From: an uncultured Bacilli bacterium
GTDB lineage: Bacteria > Bacillota_I > Bacilli_A > RF39 > UBA660
Direction: 5' to 3'
NCBI GenBank assembly: GCA_910585335.1
Contig: CAJUCU010000021.1
Coordinates: 2,204-22,773 of the forward strand
Length of the DNA stretch: 20,570 nt
Below are positions 7,842 to 12,701 of the stretch, in pieces (within the stretch, counting starts at the first letter, position 1; each line of letters begins with the position of its first letter). Position numbers and translations under genes: made by a program. Under the pieces are notes generated by a model that saw only the letters and a list, made by a program, of their open reading frames with translations, was not told the origin of the DNA and ran no database searches.

Positions 7842-7944
7842 TAATATCCACCTGACCAGCGAGTAGTGGTAGGTAAAAAGCCAAAGAAATATAAATAGTT
7901 ATATTGGTTTTTTAAGTGGATATCGCATAATATCCACTTTTCTT
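7842..7944 (+). promoter_or_regulatory. L20-type attenuator leader of infC-rpmI-rplT
   Basis: A structured 5' leader in the position where Bacillus carries the L20-binding autoregulatory leader. The 10-mer TAATATCCAC occurs twice, at 7842-7851 and 7928-7937. Both copies can pair with the single GTGGATAT at 7916-7923. Pairing with the first copy gives a long-range helix enclosing two hairpins: 7850-7874 (ACCT, bulged G, ACCA, 8-nt loop, TGGT, AGGT) and 7881-7907 (7-bp AATATAA/TTATATT core with an ATAG loop, plus CC/GG). Pairing with the second copy makes the terminator hairpin. The two states exclude each other. In the known system L20 binds a mimic of its 23S site and promotes termination; that this holds here is inference from position and architecture. 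Confidence 0.8.
7914..7944 (+). terminator. Attenuator terminator in infC leader
   Basis: AAGTGGATAT (7914-7923) pairs perfectly with ATATCCACTT (7930-7939) around a 6-nt loop, followed by TTCTT. With the 8-bp core stem the tail reads TTTTCTT. It ends just before the infC ribosome site, as expected for transcriptional attenuation. Confidence 0.7.
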
Positions 7945-7961
7945 AATTTATGGAGGTGTTA

Positions 7962-8495
7962 ATTATCGCAAACAATAAAAATAACATGATGATTAACGAA
8001 CAAATCAAAGCAAAAGAAGTATTGGTAATAGGACCAAACGGGGAACAAGTGGGTGTAAAAAGTATAAATGACGCCCTAACACTTGCCCAGTATGCTTCAC
8101 TAGATTTAGTTCTGATAAGTCCTAATGCGACTCCACCTGTTTGTAAAGTAATGGATTATAACAAATATCGTTATGAGAAACAGAAAAAGGAGAAAGAAGC
8201 ATTAAAACGTCAACGTGCGAACATGTCTGAGTTAAAAGAGTATCGCCTGTCTCCAACCATTGACATTGGTGACTTCGGAACCAAACTTAGAAATGCGTTA
8301 AAGTACTTAGAAAAAGGGGACCGTATCAAACTAACTGTTCGTTTTAAAGGTCGTCAAATGGCGCACACAGAATTAGGTCGTGAAGTCATCATGCGTTTTA
8401 TTGAAAAAACAAAGGACTATGCCGATGTCGATCAACAACCAAAGTTGGACGGTAGAGTAATGTCTTGTGTATTAGTGCCTAAAAAAGAAAAATAG
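7962..8495 (+). CDS. infC: Translation initiation factor IF-3, probable AUU start
   Basis: Initiation factor 3 binds the 30S subunit, checks the start codon and prevents premature 50S joining. The N-domain (INEQIKAKEVLVIG onward), the linker with PPVCKVMDYNKYRYEKQKKEKEA, and the C-domain (ELKEYRLSPTIDIGDFGTKLRNALKYLEKGDRIKLTVRFKGRQM) are all present. Length is about 177 aa, normal for the family. ATG 7950 is in frame but is followed immediately by the ribosome site GGAGGTG (7952-7958), so it cannot plausibly be the start. The usable starts are ATT 7962 or ATC 7965. ATT gives the Met-Ile-small-residue N-terminus I recall for Bacillus IF-3; ATC gives the better spacing (8 bases after GGAGG). 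Rare start codons let IF-3 limit its own synthesis. Promoter and attenuator lie upstream; rpmI follows after 15 bases. Confidence 0.93.
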   Translation: MIANNKNNMMINEQIKAKEVLVIGPNGEQVGVKSINDALTLAQYASLDLVLISPNATPPVCKVMDYNKYRYEKQKKEKEALKRQRANMSELKEYRLSPTIDIGDFGTKLRNALKYLEKGDRIKLTVRFKGRQMAHTELGREVIMRFIEKTKDYADVDQQPKLDGRVMSCVLVPKKEK

Positions 8496-8510
8496 TAGGA
8501 GGAATTAAGT

Positions 8511-8702
8511 ATGCCAAAAATGAAAACACATAAAGGAACAAAAAAAGTTCTAAAAGTGAGAAAAGGTGGAACTATCAGTATTGGTAGACCAGGTAGCCGT
8601 CATAATACAGGAAAAAAATCAAGTGCCATCAATCGTAAAAATAGAAAAGGGTCTACTTTAAGTAAGGCAGATCAAAATCGTTTACAAAATATTATTAAAT
8701 AA
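8511..8702 (+). CDS. rpmI: 50S ribosomal protein L35 (bL35)
   Basis: A 63-aa highly basic protein with the L35 start PKMKTHKGTKK and the C-terminal LSKADQNRLQNIIK helix. Length is typical. The middle segment (GRPGSRHNTGKKSSAINRKNRKG) is somewhat unlike the usual HILTKKTTKRKR form but keeps the basic character and the SA/RK spacing. The ribosome site AGGAGG is 8 bases before ATG. It lies between infC and rplT in the canonical order, so it is probably regulated with them by the upstream leader. Confidence 0.95.
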   Translation: MPKMKTHKGTKKVLKVRKGGTISIGRPGSRHNTGKKSSAINRKNRKGSTLSKADQNRLQNIIK

Positions 8703-8720
8703 TAAAAGGAGGAGTAAAAA

Positions 8721-9296
8721 ATGGCAAGAGTAAAAAATGGAGCAGTGACAAAAGCTCGTCATAAAAAAGTATTAAAACAAGCCAAAGGTTATTTTGGAAG
8801 TAAGCATAGATTATATAAAACAGCAAAAGAACAATTAATGCATTCAGGACAATATGCTTATCGTGACCGTAAACAAAAAAAGAGAGATTTCAGAAAATTA
8901 TGGATCACTAGAATTAACGCTGCATGTCGTGAAAATGAAATCAGTTATTCAAGATTCATCGAAGGACTTACAAAAGCAGGTGTAGAAGTAAACCGTAAAA
9001 TGCTATCAGAAATTGCAATTAATGATCCTAAGATGTTCGCAGAATTTGTACGTGTTGCAAAAGATGGAAAAGAAGGAAAGATAAGCAAAAAAGAAGTAGC
9101 AAAATTAACAGAAGTAACAATCCAAGGCGGTGCCAAGAAAGAAACTGCTAAGGAAGAAAAGAAAGTAGCAAAAAAAGAGTCTAGTACAGACTATAGTAAA
9201 ATGTCAGTTGCAGAACTAAGAGAAGTGGCAAAAGAAAAAGGAATCAAGGGAGCAACTACAATGAAAAAAGCAGAATTGCTTGAAGCATTAAAATAA
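8721..9296 (+). CDS. rplT: 50S ribosomal protein L20 (bL20) with C-terminal Rho_N/SAP-like extension
   Basis: Residues 1 to about 115 are a complete L20 (ARVKNGAVTKARHKKVLKQA start, FRKLWITRINAA, the NRKMLSEIAINDP helix). L20 binds 23S rRNA early in 50S assembly and represses its own operon in Bacillus. Normal L20 is about 118 aa; this one has 191. The extra part is a Lys/Glu-rich linker (about 116-153) and a compact module at about 155-191 with the pattern M-S-V-A-E-L-R-E-V-A-K-E-K-G, then TTMKKAELLEAL at the C-terminus. This looks like a Rho N-terminal/SAP/HeH-type two-helix nucleic-acid-binding domain. A closely similar module ends S2 just downstream. The ribosome site GGAGG is 8 bases before ATG. 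The core call is certain; the tail assignment is by pattern only. Confidence 0.96.
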   Translation: MARVKNGAVTKARHKKVLKQAKGYFGSKHRLYKTAKEQLMHSGQYAYRDRKQKKRDFRKLWITRINAACRENEISYSRFIEGLTKAGVEVNRKMLSEIAINDPKMFAEFVRVAKDGKEGKISKKEVAKLTEVTIQGGAKKETAKEEKKVAKKESSTDYSKMSVAELREVAKEKGIKGATTMKKAELLEALK

Positions 9297-9315
9297 AAAA
9301 ACATATTAGTGAATT

Positions 9316-9356
9316 TAGATACCTAGTGCCTACGGGTGGTATTTATTAGAAGCTAG
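9316..9356 (+). promoter_or_regulatory. Structured leader of rpsB (candidate S2 autoregulatory element)
   Basis: An 8-bp helix (9316-9323 with 9338-9345, one G-U) leads through a 4-nt one-sided bulge TAGT (9324-9327) to a 3-bp inner stem GCC/GGT. The inner stem is capped by TACG (9331-9334), a stable UNCG tetraloop closed by C-G. A CTAG at 9353-9356 can pair with the CTAG at 9323-9326 in the bulge, giving a possible pseudoknot. It lies 20 bases after rplT and 40 before rpsB, with no T-run, so a translational rather than terminator role is likely. S2 autoregulation through the rpsB leader is known in E. coli; a link here is inferred. Confidence 0.55.
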
Positions 9357-9385
9357 TAGAAGAAAAACAAAAAGGAGATTTAGAT

Positions 9386-10315
9386 ATGACAATTGTATCA
9401 ATGAATTATTTATTAGAGTCAGGTGTTCATTTCGGACATCAAAAAAGAAGATGGAATCCAAAAATGAAGGAGTACATCTATACAACAAGAGATGATATTT
9501 ACATCATCGATTTACAAAAAACTTCAAAAAAATTAGAAGAAGCATATGAAGCAATGAAAAAGATTGCCGAAGATGGTGGAAAGTTCCTATTCGTTGGAAC
9601 AAAAAAACAAGCCCAAGAAGCATGTGAAGAATCTGCTGTTAGAACCAATATGTATTTCGTTAACGAAAGATGGTTAGGTGGAACACTAACAAACTTTAAA
9701 ACAATCCGTTCTCGTGTTAGAAGAATGGACGAAATCGACAAAATGGAGTCTGATGGAACTTTTGATTTACTACCAAAAAAAGAAGTAATCAAAATTAAGA
9801 AGGAATATGAAAAGTTAAACCGTAACTTAAGAGGAATTCGCGAAATGAAAAAACTTCCTCAAGCATTAGTAATTGTAGATCCAAGAAAAGAAGATATTGC
9901 AATTAAAGAAGCACATATTCTAGGAATTCCAGTATTTGGTATCGTAGATACAAACTGTGACCCAGATGTAGTAGATTATGTTATTCCAGGAAACGATGAC
10001 GCTGTTCGTGCCGTAAAATTAATTATCGGTTCTCTTACAAACGCAATCGCTGAAGTAAATGGAAATGAAATGATCGATTACTTAACAGAAGAAGATAAAC
10101 AAAAAGCACCAAAGAAAGAAACAAAAGAGGAAACAGCAACAGTAGAAGTAAAAGAAACAGAAAAAAACAACACTGACAGTGAAGAAAAAGTAGAAAATGA
10201 AGCAGTTGATTTAGAGAGTATGACTTTAACAGATTTAAAGAAACTAGCAAAAGAAAAAGAGGTTAAAGGATACTCAACAATGAAAAAACAAGAATTAATT
10301 GATGCTTTAAGATAA
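9386..10315 (+). CDS. rpsB: 30S ribosomal protein S2 (uS2) with C-terminal Rho_N/SAP-like extension
   Basis: S2 binds the 30S subunit near the mRNA exit platform. Residues 1 to about 228 hold the normal protein: LLESGVHFGHQKRRWNPKMK at about 8-27, KFLFVGTKKQAQ, NERWLGGTLTNFKTI, the coiled-coil region RVRRMDEIDKMESDGTF, VDPRKEDIAIKEA and IPVFGIVDTNCDPD. The protein is 309 aa, about 60-70 longer than usual. The excess is an acidic/basic linker rich in Lys, Glu and Thr (about 230-272) and a C-terminal module (about 273-309) reading L-T-D-L-K-K-L-A-K-E-K-E, then STMKKQELIDALR. That module matches the end of L20 almost residue for residue. The ribosome site AAAGGAG is 9 bases before ATG. A structured leader precedes and a terminator follows the gene. 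Confidence 0.97.
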   Translation: MTIVSMNYLLESGVHFGHQKRRWNPKMKEYIYTTRDDIYIIDLQKTSKKLEEAYEAMKKIAEDGGKFLFVGTKKQAQEACEESAVRTNMYFVNERWLGGTLTNFKTIRSRVRRMDEIDKMESDGTFDLLPKKEVIKIKKEYEKLNRNLRGIREMKKLPQALVIVDPRKEDIAIKEAHILGIPVFGIVDTNCDPDVVDYVIPGNDDAVRAVKLIIGSLTNAIAEVNGNEMIDYLTEEDKQKAPKKETKEETATVEVKETEKNNTDSEEKVENEAVDLESMTLTDLKKLAKEKEVKGYSTMKKQELIDALR

Positions 10316-10319
10316 AAGG

Positions 10320-10347
10320 AGGGTGGCAGGTTTTGCACCCTTTTTTT
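10320..10347 (+). terminator. Intercistronic terminator between rpsB and tsf
   Basis: GGGTG plus CA (10321-10328, one bulged G) pairs with TGCACCC (10334-10340) around a 5-nt loop and is followed by seven T residues; A10320 can extend the stem with the first T. It lies 5 bases after the rpsB stop and 27 before tsf. No convincing promoter lies between it and tsf, so it is probably a partial attenuator setting the S2:EF-Ts ratio. Confidence 0.8.
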
Positions 10348-10374
10348 GAATAAATGAAAAAGAGGAGGATTATT

Positions 10375-11247
10375 ATGTTTAAAGCAAGTGATGTAAAGGA
10401 ATTAAGAGAAAAAACAGGAGCTGGAATGCTAGATTGTAAAAAAGCATTAGAAGCAACTGAAGGAAATATGGACCAAGCAATTGATTGGTTAAGAGAAAAA
10501 GGAATTGCCAAAGCAGCAAAAAAAGAATCACGCATTGCAGCAGAGGGACTATGTGTAATAAAAACAGAAGGAAATAATGCTGTAATATTAGAAGTAAACT
10601 CTGAGACTGATTTCGTTGCCAAAAATGAAGAGTTCGTAAGTTTTGTAGACTATTTAGCAAGCATCGTTTTAAAAAATGATGTAGATAGTGTAGAAGAGGT
10701 ATTAAAACTAGAGGATGAGAATGAAACAATAGAACAAAAGTTAATTGCTATTACTGCAAAAATTGGTGAAAAAATTAGTTTTAGACGTTTTGTAAAAGTA
10801 ACAAAAGCAGAAAATGAACAATTTGGACCATATTTACATATGGGTGGAAGAATTGCAACTCTAGTAGTAACAAGAGATGCAAATGATGAAGTAGCAAAAG
10901 ATGTGGCTATGCATGTAGCAGCTATGAATCCAGTTTGTGCTAGACGCGATGAAATGCCTGAAGAGTTGCTAGAACATGAAAAGAAAGTAATCAAAGAACA
11001 AGTAATGAACGAAGGTAAACCAGAAGAAATCGCTGAAAAAATGGTAGCAGGTAGAATTAATAAATTCTATAAAGAATCATGCTTAGAAGAACAAGAATTC
11101 ATCAAAGATTCATCTATGACAGTAGGGGCCTTTGTTAAAAATAATGGCGGAGAAATCGTATCAATGACTCGTTTCGCTGTTGGAGAAGGAATAGAGAAAA
11201 AAGAAGAAAACTTCGCTGATGAAGTAATGAATCAAATTAACGGATAA
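10375..11247 (+). CDS. tsf: Translation elongation factor Ts
   Basis: EF-Ts recycles EF-Tu by exchanging GDP for GTP. This 290-aa protein starts FKASDVKELREKTGAGMLDCKKALEA, the conserved N-terminal UBA-like domain. Next come LEVNSETDFVAKNEEF (about residues 68-83), the segment with the Asp-Phe pair that contacts EF-Tu, and the core subdomains (GRIATLVV, MHVAAMNP). The coiled coil contains AGRINKFYKESCLEEQEFIKD. ATG 10375 is chosen because GAGGAGG lies 6 bases upstream and the family starts with M-x-x-S/A-x-x-V; an in-frame upstream ATG at 10354 has no ribosome site. It follows rpsB as in most bacteria, but pyrH and frr do not follow. A lipoprotein gene starts 15 bases after its stop. Confidence 0.97.
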   Translation: MFKASDVKELREKTGAGMLDCKKALEATEGNMDQAIDWLREKGIAKAAKKESRIAAEGLCVIKTEGNNAVILEVNSETDFVAKNEEFVSFVDYLASIVLKNDVDSVEEVLKLEDENETIEQKLIAITAKIGEKISFRRFVKVTKAENEQFGPYLHMGGRIATLVVTRDANDEVAKDVAMHVAAMNPVCARRDEMPEELLEHEKKVIKEQVMNEGKPEEIAEKMVAGRINKFYKESCLEEQEFIKDSSMTVGAFVKNNGGEIVSMTRFAVGEGIEKKEENFADEVMNQING

Positions 11248-11262
11248 TGGATTGGAGCAGTT

Positions 11263-11802
11263 ATGAAAAAAGTCGTTTTTTTCCTAGTCATTATACTATG
11301 TACAGTCGGGTGTTCGGTCAAAAAGATAGAAGAACAGACGGATGCCGAAAAGTTTGCAGTCGAGTATAATATAAAAGAAAAGAATCCTTTTCATTACGTT
11401 ACCATAGAAGAGGCCATCACTCTCTTTGAAAAAGGAAGCGGCATTATATTTTTAGGCAACTCAGATGGAGAATGGTCAAGACTATGCGTAAAAATATTAA
11501 ATCAAGCATTTTTAGAACAGAAGATCGAAAAAGTAAACTATCTCAATCTAAAAATGGCAGAAGAACACAAAGAAAAATATAAAAAGTTAACCAAACAAAT
11601 TACTTCTCAATTAAAAAAAGGAGAGAAATTAAAAACACCAGCACTCTTCTTTGTAAAAAACGGGAAAATCGAAAACTATAGTTTAGACTACGAGGCAATT
11701 ACAACAGGAAATAAAGAAGGCTATAGCGAGAAAGAGAAAAAAGCACTAAGAAAAAAATATATAAATTTAATTGAAAAGTATCAAGAGAAAATGACAAGTT
11801 AA
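11263..11802 (+). CDS. Thioredoxin-fold lipoprotein lacking the first active-site cysteine
   Basis: A 179-aa probable lipoprotein. Residues 1-16 are a signal peptide and C17 is a likely lipidation site (T-V-G-C, slightly off the usual L-x-G/A-C lipobox). The rest resembles a thioredoxin fold: a beta strand GIIFLGN (about residues 59-65), then W71-S-R-L-C75 where thioredoxins have W-C-x-x-C, and a cis-proline strand KTPALFFVKNGKI with P126. Thus only the second cysteine remains, which argues against ordinary disulfide oxidoreductase activity and suggests a binding or monothiol role. It resembles the bacteriocin-accessory/thioredoxin-like proteins of Firmicutes in layout, but I cannot name a family. 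It sits 15 bases after tsf with its own GGAG ribosome site, then a terminator follows. The lipoprotein and fold calls are moderate; the function is unknown. Confidence 0.75.
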   Translation: MKKVVFFLVIILCTVGCSVKKIEEQTDAEKFAVEYNIKEKNPFHYVTIEEAITLFEKGSGIIFLGNSDGEWSRLCVKILNQAFLEQKIEKVNYLNLKMAEEHKEKYKKLTKQITSQLKKGEKLKTPALFFVKNGKIENYSLDYEAITTGNKEGYSEKEKKALRKKYINLIEKYQEKMTS

Positions 11803-11821
11803 TTGCCGTTTTCTTTTTTTT
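11783..11821 (+). terminator. Rho-independent terminator after the lipoprotein gene
   Basis: AAGAGAAAA (11783-11791) pairs with TTTTCTTTT (11809-11817) with one G-U, and CAA/TTG forms a small inner stem. Eight T residues end the structure. The 5' arm is inside the coding sequence and the stop codon lies in the loop region. Confidence 0.6.
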
Positions 11822-11829
11822 GATTTTCC

Positions 11830-11858
11830 TTGACCAAAAAATATAGCCATGATACGAT
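11830..11858 (+). promoter_or_regulatory. Sigma-A promoter for EEP-family gene
   Basis: TTGACC (11830-11835), a 17-base spacer, then TACGAT (11853-11858), preceded by TG one base before the -10 box (extended -10). The expected leader is about 55 bases to the ATG at 11920. Confidence 0.65.
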
Positions 11859-11919
11859 TGATGTGCTAAAAATAGAAAAATTCATATTGGTTTTCATATA
11901 ATAAATAGAAGGTGATGAC

Positions 11920-12675
11920 ATGTTAAATATTGCAACCATGAATATACAAAATAAATATAAAATAAAAAAATACGATGGACTACTAGGACAAGAAGACCAT
12001 ATTGAAATGCTTTTTGAGTTAATAAAAAAGTATCATATCAATATTGTAGGCTTGCAAGAAGTAAATCCAAGGTATTATAGACGTCTAGAAAAAAGAATAA
12101 CTCCGCCATATGTATGTTATGGAAATACTAGGTACCAAGAGAATATAGTGACAAACCATATAGGAGTATTAGAAACTTTCAATGAACGAGTTCCAATCAT
12201 TACAGATCAAAAGGTACTAAGCTATAAAACAGAATATTTACCATGGCTTTCCTCTCTCGTTCCAAGAATCGTGACTATGACAAAACTAGCTACAGAACAG
12301 GGCGAGATTGTAGTATTCAATACCCATCTAGACCATAGAAAAAATAAAACAAAAGTAAAGGAATTAAAATACTTACTAAAAATGATAAAGGAAATTTCAC
12401 ATCCTGTTATTTTAATGGGAGACTTTAATATGACAACGAAAAATAAAGATTTTGTTCTCTTCACAAAAGAACTAAAAAATCTAAAAATCAATCACATAGA
12501 CATAAAAGAAAAAACATATAAGGAAGCAACAACCAATTATGCAATCGATCATGTATTTTTATCGGAAAGTTTTAAAGTAGAAAGTGTATTACTAGAAAAA
12601 GATAAGAAGTATCAGAGCTTTAGTGACCATTATCCGATAATTTTAAAATTGCACTTGGGTTTTTCTAAAAAATAG
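11920..12675 (+). CDS. Endonuclease/exonuclease/phosphatase family protein
   Basis: A 251-aa metal-dependent phosphoesterase of the EEP superfamily (APE1/DNase I-like fold). The motifs appear in order: N-terminal IATMNIQNKY (the Asn metal ligand), VGLQEVN with E47, FNTHLDHRKN (about residues 127-136), MGDFNMT with D168 and N170, AIDHVFLS (about 208-215), and SDHYPII with catalytic H237. No signal peptide or membrane segment is seen, so it should be cytoplasmic. Superfamily members cut nucleic acids, inositol phosphates or sphingolipids, and the sequence does not decide among them. The ribosome site AAGGTGAT precedes ATG. The gene has its own promoter and is followed closely by the transketolase promoter, whose -35 box lies in its last codons. 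Confidence 0.88.
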   Translation: MLNIATMNIQNKYKIKKYDGLLGQEDHIEMLFELIKKYHINIVGLQEVNPRYYRRLEKRITPPYVCYGNTRYQENIVTNHIGVLETFNERVPIITDQKVLSYKTEYLPWLSSLVPRIVTMTKLATEQGEIVVFNTHLDHRKNKTKVKELKYLLKMIKEISHPVILMGDFNMTTKNKDFVLFTKELKNLKINHIDIKEKTYKEATTNYAIDHVFLSESFKVESVLLEKDKKYQSFSDHYPIILKLHLGFSKK

Positions 12676-12683
12676 GATATAAT
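12655..12683 (+). promoter_or_regulatory. Promoter of tkt, overlapping the end of the EEP gene
   Basis: TTGGGT (12655-12660), a 17-base spacer, then a perfect TATAAT (12678-12683). The -35 box is inside the preceding gene, and the leader would be only about 12 bases, starting at the ribosome site AGGTGA. Confidence 0.65.
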
Positions 12684-12701
12684 AAAAATAGGTGAAGTGT
12701 T

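Noticed and set aside
7950..7952. ATG as start of infC
   Set aside because: The GGAGGTG ribosome site begins within this codon and the IF-3 similarity starts later; ATT 7962 or ATC 7965 fits better.
9280..9308. Promoter for rpsB (TTGAAG ... TATTAG)
   Set aside because: Poor match in both boxes with an 18-base spacer, in an AT-rich stretch where such matches are expected by chance.
9499..9792. 97-codon minus-strand frame inside rpsB
   Set aside because: It is antisense to the conserved S2 core with no start signals or recognisable protein.
10035..10338. Overlapping minus-strand open frames in the rpsB tail and tsf region
   Set aside because: They are reverse readings of Lys/Glu-rich codons (Phe/Leu/Ser-rich products), have no ribosome sites and lie antisense to certain genes.
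11897..11902. Perfect TATAAT as the promoter of the EEP-family gene
   Set aside because: No -35-like hexamer at 16-18 bases upstream and no TG extension; the TTGACC/TACGAT pair at 11830-11858 is better, though a secondary start cannot be excluded.
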